Of a stretch of 64,000 bases of DNA, positions 44,724 to 56,283 are shown one piece after another; position 1 is the stretch's first letter; each line of letters opens with the position of its first letter. The position numbers and the translations under genes are program-made. The stretch comes from Zelopaecilomyces penicillatus (lineage: Eukaryota > Ascomycota > Sordariomycetes > Hypocreales > Pseudodiploosporaceae), in the NCBI GenBank assembly GCA_005765155.1, contig VCCP01000001.1, positions 5,270,001 through 5,334,000 of the forward strand, read 5' to 3'. The notes under the pieces were generated by a model. It ran no database searches, was not told where the DNA came from, and worked only from the letters and a program-made list of their open reading frames with translations.

Positions 44724-47396
44724 ATGATGACACAGACGGTCTCGGCTGGTCGCCATGATGGTTCGCAGCAACAGTATAGGACGCAGCCTGGGTCGCCAAC
44801 CTTGACCAATCCCGACATGATTCTTCCCGATTACGATGATTCGATTTCATACGACGAACCTCACCAGTCCATGTGGAACACTCAGCATGTGATGGACAAC
44901 ACATTCCAGTTTGATTATCAAGGTGGATTCAACTCCACGCCCGATCCTTTATCTACCCCCATTATATACGGGAATGGAACCATGCTTTCAGACATTGGCG
45001 AGGTCACCGAAGTGGAGAGTAACGTTGGCGGTCCAGTGAGTCGAAATGTGTCACTCCGATCTGAGCATACCGGAGATGGTACAGGATTGCGATCCCCGCC
45101 CACTATAGTCAAAAAGACGCTCAAGAAGAAAGTGCATCAGATAAAGCGCGAACGGCGTTTGTCGATTGAATCGACAAGTACCATCAATACGCAGGACCGT
45201 AGCGGCGCCTTCTTGGACTTCGATGACTCGGCTAGTATGGGAGGTGACAGCATATTCCAGGGTGATGATGAAGAGAGCATGGCGTCCTCTTATGTGGAAG
45301 AGGTGCCTGCTTCATACGACCGCTCCGCTCCGAACAAGTCTTCTGTCCAGCGATTGAGTGATGATGGCTACTCCTCCAACTCTCTGAGTCAGAGGGCCGA
45401 GCAAATTTTGGCCAACGCCAAGATGAGATTGACGGTAAGCGCTGCGTTGAAAGTCATGCATATTGTTTCAAGCGCGCCATACTAACATCAAAATTAGACC
45501 ATGGAAGGCAACCTTTCTCGAGCAAGAACCCTTAGCTACTCATCAATGTCAGGAGGCTCCACGCCTTCACCCACCTTGAACCGACCTGCCCCAGCTCTGC
45601 GCGAAACATCATCGACATCTCCTATGCCCCCTAGCCATTCAAGGAACATGAGCGAGAATGTCCTGCCCGGGGCCGTGAAACTGGCTGGATATCCACAAAG
45701 ATCTGCCAGCGCTCTTGGTGTGGCTGGTGGCTATCGACAACCACTCTCAATTTCCAATAGAAGCGCTGATACTTCGAATGGGGGATCTGGCAAATCGACT
45801 CCATTGGCATCACCCAATTCTATCGACGAAGCCTCAAGCGAAGACGGCGGCGCTTCTCCCTCTGACAGCAACAATAACAATAACAACAAACGTGGTAGTA
45901 AACGCCTGTCCAGCCTCAGTAATGTATCATTTGGCCCGTATGCAGACGGAGGGCTTACACGCTCCGCCTCAGTTGCCCAAATGCGGGACATCCAGGATCA
46001 AGTAATGGGCTTAAAAGGGAAAATCTCATCGCTAAGAGAGCAGGCGCGCGCGGACAGCATGAAGCGCCGCAGTCTGCAAAGCCTGCGGACTCCAAGCCCC
46101 TTTACTCATTCAAGATGGGAACAGGGTAGCGCAGAGCAGCGTGCCTTTTACACCCCTGAACCGGAACCCCCAGTCCAGGCAGAGACCAATGACGGCGAAG
46201 ATGTTGTCAACCCCATGCATGAGACCTCCCTAGCCATGGAAGGCGATGCACCTGCATCGCAAGGTCAAAATGACGGTCAAGTATTTGACCAAAGTTCCGA
46301 TAAACAACATGGTGGGCACGTGTATGCTCCAGGTGTTGCTTATGACAGCCGAGAGACGTCAGACTTCCAGCAGCCGCAGGTGGACGCGCTTAAAGATGAC
46401 ATGGATGATTTACGCACAGAAAATGGCGATTTCTATGAGTCGGATGACAAAGAGGCCGGGATGATAGATGATGCAAGTGAAAGCGGAGACTCCTTATATC
46501 ACGACACACATCAGCATCCCATCTCACACGAAGACCGTGAGGATGCATTCGATTATGAGCATTTTTTCCTACATTCAGCCATGGGAACCATCAGTCGGCA
46601 GGGAATGAACAGAAGAGATAGCACTGGCAGCTCTGGCTCAGATGAATCTGTGGAGACCACCCGCGGCCCAGTTGTTACGCGGGAACGAAGGCCTAGTGTG
46701 GATACTACTGTATCTGTAGACACGTTCCAAACAGCTGCCGAGGGAGAAGCCAGCCGCAGTTCGACATCTCAGAGCAGGCAGGTGGTGGAGGAGGAGGATC
46801 GGGTATACACCCCAGCAGAGGAGTTTGATGAACCGCATGCAGCTTCACAAAGCCCCGAGTCAGCAGGTTCAGTAAGCAGTGGTGACGGAGATAGGAGATA
46901 CAGCCAAGAGAACAACAGACCGCGTCAGAACTCCGTGGTTCATAGACCCGTCAGCGCTGGGTCCGTGTCAACACTCCACCGGCCGTCCTGCTCCTCTTTC
47001 GAGTCGACAGGCACCAACCGAAGTTTCCCCCTGGTCAACAAGGCCAAGCTGAGCGACGGAATCCTGACACCCGGCGCGTCGCCCGATCATGGGCTGAAGC
47101 AAATATCGGAGACGCTTATGAATGATACGGCGAGCATCTGTGACAGGGAGAGCATTCTCAACGGGAACGGGGAAGGGGATGAACCATCACCCGCAATCCA
47201 GATGCTATCGAGGGATGATCAACAATCTATCGAGGGTCTTGTGGCTAGCCTTGGAAAATGTGTCTTGGCGCTGGGCGAAGCGAGCCGTGACAGCATTGGT
47301 AGCTCGCACAATGTGTACAGACAGAGAATCGAGGCTGCGCGACGCATTCTCGAGGGTGTCGAGGACTTATCCACAGCGGCTATCGCCAGAGACTAG
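44724..47396 (+). CDS. Large disordered Ser-rich conserved fungal protein
   Basis: Exons 44724-45434 and 45498-47396 (GTAAGC...ACTAAC...TAG) give about 869 residues. It is dominated by low-complexity Ser, Asp, Glu, Gln and Asn (a run of six Asn near residue 361). Distinct parts: a basic patch IVKKTLKKKVHQIKRERR (about 130-150), SLSQRAEQILANAKMRLT across the intron, a likely coiled coil MRDIQDQVMGLKGKISSLRE (about 400-425) followed by RTPSPFTHSRW, and a C-terminal helical block SIEGLVASLGKCVLALGEASRDS (shortened) with RRILEGVEDLSTAA. No signal peptide, membrane helix or enzyme motif. It resembles unnamed Sordariomycete proteins; the phospho-site-like RRxS motifs suggest a regulated scaffold, but that is inference. 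Confidence 0.82.
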
Positions 47397-47446
47397 CTAG
47401 TTACTGCCTCATTGAACGAACTATGGATTTGGACTTTGGCGGGGAT

Positions 47447-47481
<35 letters not shown>

Positions 47482-49741
47482 AGCGGACTAGCCGGGCATA
47501 GATAGACTCTTTGGCAGGGCAATGGAAGGGAAAAAAGGAATGGGGCCCTTGGGACGACGATTATGATGTTCGGTGCCAAGCTAAGTTTTGACACCTTCGA
47601 TACCCTTCTTTGTATTTTTCTGGTTGTATTTTCTTTCTTGGGATCTATTTCCCGCCTATTTCCAGCGGAAGTATCCTTTTCTTCTCTTATTCTTCCCTTT
47701 TTTTTTTTGGTAATTAAGCGAGCGTTGGTCATTTTGGTAGCACAAGCCTTTCACCTAGGAAATAGGAATGTGTATGAGTCGTGTTTCTTGAGTTGTGCTT
47801 ATCGCAGCAGCAGCATACATACTACCAGGTAATCAGACGAATGCATGTGAGTGGTGGGAGTTTTCTGCGATGAGGAGCGCCATGTAAGGCTTACATCATT
47901 GTTACTGCACGTACGGGGAAAAGATTATATGGGATAGATGTCTAATATTATTGGCAGTATTACAAGCAAATAGTACAAGCAAAACAAATGTCTACTACTA
48001 CCTAAGTAGGTAGGTAGGTATGTAGGTAATGTATGTGAAGATGATACTAACCCTACCAAAGTTCAGCAGGGCCGTTAATATCTGACTGCATTCTTTTCTA
48101 AGCGCCATCGAGCTGCTGACCAAATCCGTTAGTTTGAGTCCATTGGGCTAGTTGAGTTATTAGCACCCATGGAGACAATCCCGTGGCGTCGCAACGGAGA
48201 TTTCCAGGGGTCCCGGCTACGTCAGACTGCGCCCAGCCCGAAAAAGCAGTGTGGAGGGAATGGGGGTTTGTTGATGATGATGATGTTATTGTGTGTGGAG
48301 GTGCGTGAGATTTAACCTGCCTATTCCACACAAGAGCTTATTTTTTTTTTTTGGTTCTTGTCCCCTCCCCCCCCTGGTCACTGATCGTTGGGTGCATGAG
48401 TATGTGGAGGGGGGAGGGAGAGGGGATTCCGGCAATCGTGCCTAAGGCGGAATGAATGATTGAATGGATGAATCGATTGCCACGAACCTATGTTGGATGG
48501 ATGGATGGTGTCAGATGAGGTGAGTGTGGATGTATTATCAATCTGCACCCCTCACACCGGACTTTTCCCCCGCAAAAAAACACGGGTGTAAGATATTTTG
48601 TCTCAGATTTTAGGAAGAAATAAAAATAAAATCAAGACAATAGCCACGATGATGATGACGATAATGGAGAGATAGAGCAGATTTCAGACAATACTACGTA
48701 GGATTGTCCCCAAGATCGACTCAGCACGAGGCACAGAGTGAACAGTGTGAGATCACTGATTCCTCATCTCATCTGCGAACACATGGCTGCTTACCCTTCA
48801 ATACAACCTTTTTTCTTACATTTTCTTATCTGGGGTTGCTGTTGTTCTGCTACTCTGCTGCGACGCTGTGATGCATGCATCCTTAGGGGCACTTAGTAGT
48901 TGACAAAACTACGGGTACCTTAATCTAAGTTAACCTCATCCAGGCACTTTGCCCAGATATTTCGCTAGACAGCCCCCCCCCTAACCAATGGCAACCGCCT
49001 CGTGCCCTCCCCCATGTTTTTCCCACGCGGATTCTACCGTACCTTATGCAAGGCTGTGGGGTGTTATATGTGTGTGTGTGTGTGTGTAGCGGCTCCCTCC
49101 CCCTCAATGGACCGAGCCACGGAAGATGGAAGCCTACGCAAATCATTTTTACATGGGACTTGGCAAAAGCCTATCCGCCCCCTGGTGTGGTGGTGGTGGT
49201 TTGTTATGGTTGATTCGTCCCCCTGCCCTGGCTAGCTGGAGAAAGAGGATATCGCATCTTGATCCACCACATGGTCGAGTCAGCAATGGGGTTGCATTTG
49301 CGGGCCCCCACAGGTACTGTAAGATGATAGACCCGCTGCAGGAAGTCAGATGTGTGTGTTTTGACTCTTTGAGAGGAGATGGGGTAGCGGTAAACGTTGC
49401 AGTTTGGGAGGGGGGGGGGTTAAGGTGTGGCTCAAGTGGTAGGTAGCTAGGCTAATGAGTTCTTCTGGAAGACTGGGGAAGAATGGGGGGATGCGTGGAT
49501 GTGATGCATGGATACATGGATCGATGGATCGATGGACAAAGAAGTATAAGAGTCGCGAAGATCTTTCCTTTCAGAATACAATATCTCCCATCACAACTCA
49601 GCCCAACAACCTCAACCACTCTCACAACCTCCTTCTTCTCTCTCTACCTTTGCCTCCAATCAACAAATCCTACACCCTTTCCACAACTTACAACCACAAC
49701 TCACAACTACAACCAACAAATACAAACACAACTCTCTCAAG
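47397..49741. other. Gene-free region, 2.3 kb, with simple repeats
   Basis: 3' UTR of the preceding gene (with the G tract), then non-coding sequence with short tandem repeats: GTAG units at 48005-48030, GATG units near 48270 and 48500, GT units at 49068-49087. The last 200 bases are CA/CT-rich leader of the gene at 49742, with a TATA-like AGTATAAGAG near 49542. Confidence 0.5.
47447..47480. repeat. Homopolymer G tract (34 bases)
   Basis: A run of 34 G begins about 50 bases after the stop codon at 47396, inside the expected 3' UTR, on the coding strand. Exact length in the genome is uncertain because homopolymers are error-prone in assemblies. Confidence 0.85.
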
Positions 49742-50215
49742 ATGCAGTTCAAATCCGCCATCGCTGCCATCATTTTGGCCACCACTGTCTCTGCAGCCCC
49801 CGCTGCAGTTCCAGTCGACGCATCTGCCGTCGTTGCCAGAGCCCCTCAAAAAAGCGGCACCAACATGGTTGGCTCCATCTTCCAGTTCGGCTCAAACCCT
49901 AGATGCCGCGATCTCTTCTGGAAGCACGGTGCCTGCGGCCTGAGCACCTACCACAAGTACGTGAACAGCGACATGCCGCTCGTCGCTGTGCCAGGCCACA
50001 TCTTCAACCAGTGGGGCGCTTCGCAGAACAACAAGCTCTGTGGCAAGGTCATCACCATGAAGTACAAGGGTGTTACTCAAAAGGCCGTTGTTGCCGACCA
50101 GAACGTGGGCGGTGACTTTTCCATTGACATGTGTCTGGACCAGTGGAAGGCGTTTGGCGGCAGGGACAATGATGGCAGCATCATCAAGCCCATTACCTGG
50201 TCCATTGCTGTCTAG
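49742..50215 (+). CDS. Small secreted protein with double-psi beta-barrel (RlpA/barwin-like) fold
   Basis: Intronless, 157 residues. Residues 1-18 are a signal peptide (MQFKSAIAAIILATTVSA), followed by a short Ala/Val-rich propeptide ending near AR (about 33). The mature part has four Cys (CRDLFWKHGACG, LCGKVI, DMCLDQW). Barrel-like segments are GACGLSTYHKYVNSDMPLVAV, HIFNQWGASQNNKLCGKVITM (shortened), YKGVTQKAVVADQNVGGDFSIDM (shortened) and IIKPITWSIAV, the order of RlpA-like double-psi barrels in fungal expansin-like and plant-interaction proteins. The usual catalytic Asp-x-Cys of the core appears as ADQNVG, so no lytic activity is implied. It could be a wall-binding or effector-type protein; not assigned. 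The start is set by the signal peptide and CAAGATG context. Confidence 0.8.
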   Translation: MQFKSAIAAIILATTVSAAPAAVPVDASAVVARAPQKSGTNMVGSIFQFGSNPRCRDLFWKHGACGLSTYHKYVNSDMPLVAVPGHIFNQWGASQNNKLCGKVITMKYKGVTQKAVVADQNVGGDFSIDMCLDQWKAFGGRDNDGSIIKPITWSIAV

Positions 50216-52986
50216 ATGTTGGGCAGATGGCAATTTGTGAAGATTGATTCACCTTTCCATTGATAATGAGGGAAAGGTACTCTATGGAGCGGTTTCGAGC
50301 AGGGCCCCCACCTTTTGTGAATATTTCCTGCTTGCTCTCTTGCACATGTCTGCGTTTCTTTGGAAGAAACACTCTCCTTCTCCTATATTCGTTTTTCTTT
50401 TCTTTTCTGATTTTTTTTTTTGGATTTTCTTCTTGGCAAAAGCTCGAAACTTGTACATTCTCATTCCTCAATGTTGAGGTTTGGCAATCGAGGCCAAGAG
50501 TACATACCATAACACAACACATACTTGCACAGATTCGGACATTATCATTATAGATACACACATACATACCTAGATACATAAATATATCAACTGTACATAC
50601 GCAGACACGGGTTTCCATTTCTGACTATGAATATCATCTCTGTGAATATCAAATCATCCGCATCGTAACTGCAGGGAGTCAATCAATCAGCCTTCTTTAA
50701 CAGATCCATCCCTGTCTGCCATAACGCATACCGTAGCTCCTAAGCCCACAAGATAGATCCTTTCGGGGTTGCCGGTGGGATGCTTACCTGGTTTTACCAT
50801 GGGTTGGCGTTCCTGAATTCCAACACACCTCACAAAAAACTGGCAGTTTCCTCTTTAGTGATCCTGAAGCGACGTCGTTGGATGATGTCGCAACTAGTTA
50901 TTATTCCTCCAATGAGGGGTTGGTGCTGTAAGGATGCGGCCCCACTTTGGACATTGTTTATTTGGCTGCCTGTTGTGGTACTCCATTCTAGATGTCGCAT
51001 GCTTACATAAAACAGATAAGATGAAGAGATTGTCAACTATGTTATGTCTCTGAAGAAAAGAAAGGAAAACAAGCGAGAGACTGATCCTATTTCAGAGGAT
51101 ATTATACAGCCTAGGAATTGAGTGTTGATTGAGAACTGTTATGAACAACGGAGCATCCCGCGAATCGCGCTGATAGAAATTCAATGGGTGGCTGTGGGTA
51201 TAACTCTGGCGGGCTGTCAGACCCTGAACTAACAACCCATCGCAATAGACACGGCCCAGCACGGACGAGGCAGCTCAAAAGGTGTTCGCACGATTAGGAG
51301 TATGTAGATATGGTGATGACGGGTGATGCACCCCGCTGCGCCTCCATCGTCAGCGTCGACGCCACGATTGAAAGGAGGCGCCAGGCTTTGTTGACGGGAT
51401 CGACGTCGCATCGCGTCTGCTGATTCATCAGCGTTGATTCCATTGTAAGGAACCTAATACCTATGCATCCATCCAGGAACGATCTGTGGGCTAATATTAC
51501 ACTGCACTAATTACCTTATATGGTAGTGTGTTGCTTTGAAACACAAGGCAAGCATCAAATATCTTGTACATACATACATACATACATACACACTTCCACC
51601 TTATTGATACTAAGACGAGGTCGGGCACAGAGGGGCAAGGAGGAAGGTGGCTGGCAAAAAGGAAACGTGTAAAGGCCCCGTCTCCTTTGCGTTATGCCGT
51701 ATTACCTGGCGCTGTAATTACAGGTACAAAGAACGGAGTACGGAGAACATGAGAGGAAGTGGCTCGTGGGCCGATAGGGGGCGGCAGGCTTGGGGCGGTA
51801 AGGCAAGCCTTTGAGGGTCTGGACTCGGAAGACGGCGGGTTGTACTACCTCCTTGTCCATATCACCAGGACCAATCTCCCCGCCTTCTCCCACCAAAGGC
51901 CCGCAGCTAAAGATGAAGCATGAAGCAAAGGCAGGCAATATTAGATAAAAACACCTCCAGACACATGTAAGGTAATTATGGAGAAACACATTCCCGGTTC
52001 ATTGCCATTGACGGTCGAAGGCGACAGGGCGCGTGAGCTCAGGTCACTGGACCACACCAAGGAAAAAAGCCACCCACAGTCCCGTCAAGCGGTTGCAGCA
52101 GCTGGACTGTTATAGGGGTTCTTAGTGGGCTCACATGCAGCTGTGGACTGGCAACATGCCTGGATAGGTAGGTACTTAGGTACATAGACTATACAACTAG
52201 TACCTACTACTGTCGCTGTTCGCTAGCGCCTTCAATGCTGCCCAGAGAGAGAGAGGGGGCTTTCCTCCGTAGCACATGTCAGCGCGCCGTTTCTGAGCAC
52301 AAGTCCAATATGGACACTGTTGTTGGAATTTCATCATCGATGTTGATCATGGACATCATCATAAAAGAACGGAGTTTTGACATGGCGGTTGCTCGGTGGC
52401 TTGTAACTACACCCCTACAGCCTGCCAGTGCTGTTTCCCCCACTGGCCTGTAGCCTGTAGGACTAGACACTCCGTAGCAATCATCCATACAACCACCTAC
52501 AGCCAACACAGCCTACCGTTGCAGTACATACGTACGTACGTACAGAGACAACAAGCGCTGCTGAAAAATCTCCAGCAGATCGCGGACCCACCTCTTTTTT
52601 CTATAGGTAGCTTGTCTGTGTGTGTGTGCAACTTGCTTGCCGCGCCCCCTTCCGAGTCCGCCTTTTTGGACATTCAACACCATCAACCAAACCCTTCCAT
52701 CACCACACCTTCACACGAGGTTAGCTTGCTGAGAGCTTCACCACAGCAGACGTTCGCTTCGCCATATTTTACGGCCAGCTGCTCCCCCCCTTCCTCCCTC
52801 CCTCCCTCTTATTATCTCTTATCTACTTGGGGCCACACAAAGGGGGTCCTTTTTCTTGGGACCTTGCTTCCTTTTTTTTTTACCTCCTTTGTCTGGCTCT
52901 TTTACACCTATTACGACACAGCTACGCCTTTCCTCATAGTCCCGTTGTTGGACACGACTCGACAGTAGCAAGAAAGCCTGATCGCC
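50216..52986. other. Gene-free region, 2.8 kb
   Basis: Contains the 3' UTR of the secreted protein and the promoter and leader of APQ12. Simple repeats: CATA units at 51571-51590, CGTA units at 52526-52541, CT-rich blocks near 52790. No frame resembles a known family and no RNA gene is recognised. Confidence 0.5.
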
Positions 52987-53538
52987 ATGGACGACACTAT
53001 AGCAAAACATCTTCTCACCGCGATATTACCGCCGGAGCTTGTCGTCTACGCCAACACCTACGTCCTGAGCCCGAGCTCACCCTTCCAGATCCTCAAGCGC
53101 CATGCCGTCTTCCAAGGCGAGCGGGCTTTCCACGCCCTCTTGCCGCTCTTCCAGCCGCTCGTGGACCGTCTGCTCATCGTCGCCGCAGAGAACCAGGGCA
53201 TCCTCGACGCGCTTGTGCCCCTCACCATACTGATCCTCTTCGCCGTCGTCCTCAACTGGATTCGCCGCCTCGTCATGTGGTGTACGCGCCTCGCCATGCG
53301 GGCCGTCTTCTGGGCGACCGTCTTCGCCCTCGGTGCTTGGGTATGGAATCGCGGCCTCGTCGTCAGCGCCACGGATGCCGCCGTCGTCGGAGGCAAGATT
53401 GCTGGGTACATGGCGGCGCTCAAGAATGTCTGGCTCGACGAATACGATCGCTATGATGGGCAGCGAACCTCTGGGCAATGGGGTGAGCAGGGACAACAAG
53501 AACAGTGGCGTGCGCAGGGGAGGACTTCGGGACGATGA
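52987..53538 (+). CDS. APQ12: APQ12-family nuclear envelope protein
   Basis: A single-exon frame of 183 residues. The N-terminal 70 residues are soluble (MDDTIAKHLLTAILPPELVV), followed by two hydrophobic helices, ILDALVPLTILILFAVVLNW at about 78-97 and MRAVFWATVFALGAWVWNRG at about 105-124, with an amphipathic Arg-rich link (IRRLVMWCTRLA) between them, then a hydrophilic Gln/Gly-rich tail. This layout (two membrane spans joined by a short amphipathic segment) is that of Apq12, an ER/nuclear envelope protein needed for nuclear pore assembly and lipid balance in yeast (known). It is convergent with GPN3, stop codons 430 bases apart. Confidence 0.8.
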   Translation: MDDTIAKHLLTAILPPELVVYANTYVLSPSSPFQILKRHAVFQGERAFHALLPLFQPLVDRLLIVAAENQGILDALVPLTILILFAVVLNWIRRLVMWCTRLAMRAVFWATVFALGAWVWNRGLVVSATDAAVVGGKIAGYMAALKNVWLDEYDRYDGQRTSGQWGEQGQQEQWRAQGRTSGR

Positions 53539-53969
53539 ACAAATATACTTTTTTTCATCTACTTATTTCTCTCAAGGAACAGAACTTGGGCAAAGTCTGT
53601 GTATCAAGACCTAGGTTTGGGAATGGACGGGAAAGGCATGGAACGGGAATCAAAGAAAAGGAGGAAAATTGAAATGAGAACACGCTGTGAGGAATGCATT
53701 ATTTGCGTCATGGTTATGATGGATGGTAATGATTTTTTTTGTGGATTCAAGAATGGGATTATTTGGCTGGCCATTGGAATTTTTCATCTATTCAAAGCGT
53801 CATTCACTTTAACCAGGGGCCTTCCCTCCCAAAACGCCATCGCTATGCACAATCGCCATTCCCAGAAGAGAAAAAAAATGAATGTAATGAGTGTTCACCA
53901 CACACATACGGGCCAACCGACTTTTGTCCGCGGACATGACACACACACACATATGTATCAAATGTATTC

Positions 53970-55046
53970 TCAGTCTGAGTCCTCGTCTTCAAAATCACCA
54001 CCGCCGGGCTCTTTAGGGTCCTGGGCCTCGTGGTACTGGATACAGTCATCAATGTGGCTCAAGATGCCACCAACACTATCTTCGTCCGTGACATCCAGTC
54101 GTAGGAAATTGATCATGCTAAAGCTCTCAATGAGACCCGCCACGGCTCGGTTCAGCCGCCTGAAGCTGGAGCCCTTCATAATCTCCGCCTTGTCGTCGGG
54201 ACTTTTAGACTCGTCGTCCTCCACTTCAGGGCCCTCGGTGACTCGTCTGGCACGCTCGATGGGGTCGTCGTCGAGAAGAGCCACGTCTGGTGTCAGAAAT
54301 CGCTTCAGGTCCTTCTTCTTGACCTGGCCCTTGACAAGATCCATCTTGGATAGCACGTTGATGTGCGGGATCTCGAGCATAAGCATGGCACTCATGGCGC
54401 TGAGAGTGCCCGCGAAGAACTTGGCTCGGTCCACCACAAAGGTTGCCTCGAGGAGGTAGACGGCTGCTAGACGAATATCTAACGCGCCTGATTGCGAGAG
54501 AAATTTGGCCAATGTCGGCAAGATCGGTATGTGGGTATAGAGTTCGATCTGACCTGGCATATCAAAGATGATGAGGTACTCTTCGGTGAGCGAGTCGAGA
54601 GCCTCAGTCAGCCAGTCCAGGTTCTCCATCAAGAACTCGAAACAGTAGATGAGCCCGCCATTAGGGCCGAGGCCCACTTCTTCCATGGCATCCTTAAGAG
54701 AAATGAGTTCCTTGATGTCGAGATCAGGCTGGTGCTCAAATGATTCGGCGGCTGGATCGAGATTGACATAGAAGGCCGAACGGCGGTTCAGTTGGAGATG
54801 AGTTATGAGCGCAGCGCTGAAGGTTGACTTGTAAAGTCAAGTCAGCAGGGTACAGTACAGGGTTGGCAGGCGGTATAAGCCTGGGTAATGTAATAAAGCA
54901 TGGGGACGGAGGCTGCCATCATATCACTGCTGGGCAATAAAATTGCAATCCTCACAACTTTGGTACTCTGTGTGGTGGTGTCACGAAGGAAAACCTACCT
55001 TGCCGGCCCCGGCGGGGCCCATTATCATAGCACCAAACTTGCTCAT
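53970..55046 (-). CDS. GPN3: GPN-loop GTPase 3
   Basis: Exons 54999-55046 and 53970-54827 (minus) give about 301 residues; yeast Gpn3 is 272. The 170-base intron splits the phosphate loop exactly between GPAGAGK and ST. Further motifs: FYVNLDPAAE, the family-defining GPN triplet in GLGPNGGL (about residue 70), IIFDMPGQIELYTH (G3), NVLSKMDLV (G4), and an acidic tail EDEDSD with a longer Asp/Glu-rich insertion around 195-215. Known: GPN3 works as a dimer with GPN1 in assembly and nuclear import of RNA polymerase II. The start is fixed by MSKFGAMIMGPAG. Confidence 0.92.
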
Positions 55047-56283
55047 GGTGGCAAATGTCTCGTCGAGAAAACTCTCGATCTATGCAGGCTTAGGCGAGCA
55101 AGGAGCAGAAGGTGACGGCACAAAGCCTCATTCCAGTTTGCTGTATGCAACTTGAGAAGACTCGGAGGTGAGTAAAAGTCGCCGGGCCAGGGTTAGAGAT
55201 GGTGGGGGCCCCGCCAAAAAAAAAAACACCACTTGATCTGGAATGTGGCCGGTTATACGGATACGACAGCACGCAGAGAAGGGAGCCCGGGGAAAAGAAA
55301 AGGCGCCGTCCAGGTTGACAGGACAGCATTACAACAGGCCCATTACAGCACTCGAGAGGCGCTGACGCCAGACCGCATGCAAGCGGCACAAAGCGACCAA
55401 AACTCACCTCACCTTGTGGTGGGCCAGCACAGCCAATGAGCGTCGTCGGATCGACTCACGTCAGGTACGTACTACTAATGGGCCACCGCTTTGTGGCAGG
55501 CGGTGAAGTGATCTGTGTGAAACACCGGCAGATTCCACAGGGCTACAAAGGCGGTGGAAGCGATAACGGGGGTTGCGATGATGGGATAATGAGGAGGAGG
55601 GGGAAGGGAAACGAGGGGCAACGACAACGCCAAAAGTTTCCCCTGGGGGCTTTTGCACGCTGGGCTGGCTTTTTGGGAGGGCTGACGCATTGAAGGATGC
55701 AGAATGGCGCCATAGGTTCACGTAAGCTGCTAGTTGGTGTTGAGGGGTTACTTGCACTTCACCGCTTGCGTGTCCCAATCTTCAATGTTTCAGCGGACAA
55801 AAGCAAGGTCTCACACTAACGCCAGCCATCTGGAGTGACTTGAGTCGCATCATACAATTTTTTTTTCCCTATCCCACCACCCACCATACCTGCCTGCTGC
55901 TGCTGCAAGGCCCAGCCCAGCCCATGCCTGTTGCGAATTTCGTGCGTGTTCGGAGTAATAATAAAATCGACCGGCTCTCCGCCATTTTTCTTCCCCTTCT
56001 CTCCCTCAACTTTCCCTTCCATCCTCAACCAATTTGACCACCGTTTCAACTCCAGTCCCCCTGTGGTGGTATGTTGTAGCATCTCTGGCGAAAGTTTCCG
56101 TCGCTATTAATTGCCCTTCCCTTGACTGACTTGCGCATCATTATATAGTTTTCTCCTCTTGCATCTGTGAGACCTCTCGCCGGTACATTTCACCAGTTTC
56201 CGCCGCCCTCATTTTCCCGCACCGTCTCAACAATTTCTCACCCTCTTCCCTCCTTTCACATCAACCTTCCTCCCACAGCAGCC
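55047..56283. other. Divergent intergenic region between GPN3 and SAM synthetase
   Basis: Holds both promoters and a CT-rich leader before 56284. No gene recognised; frames at 55090-55778 on the minus strand lack family features. Confidence 0.5.

Noticed and set aside
50193..50618. 141-codon minus-strand frame after the secreted protein
   Set aside because: Falls in an A/T-rich 3' UTR with Lys runs; no family resemblance.
53599..54459. 286-codon plus-strand frame
   Set aside because: Lies antisense to the well-supported GPN3 gene; its translation is compositionally odd and has no family resemblance.
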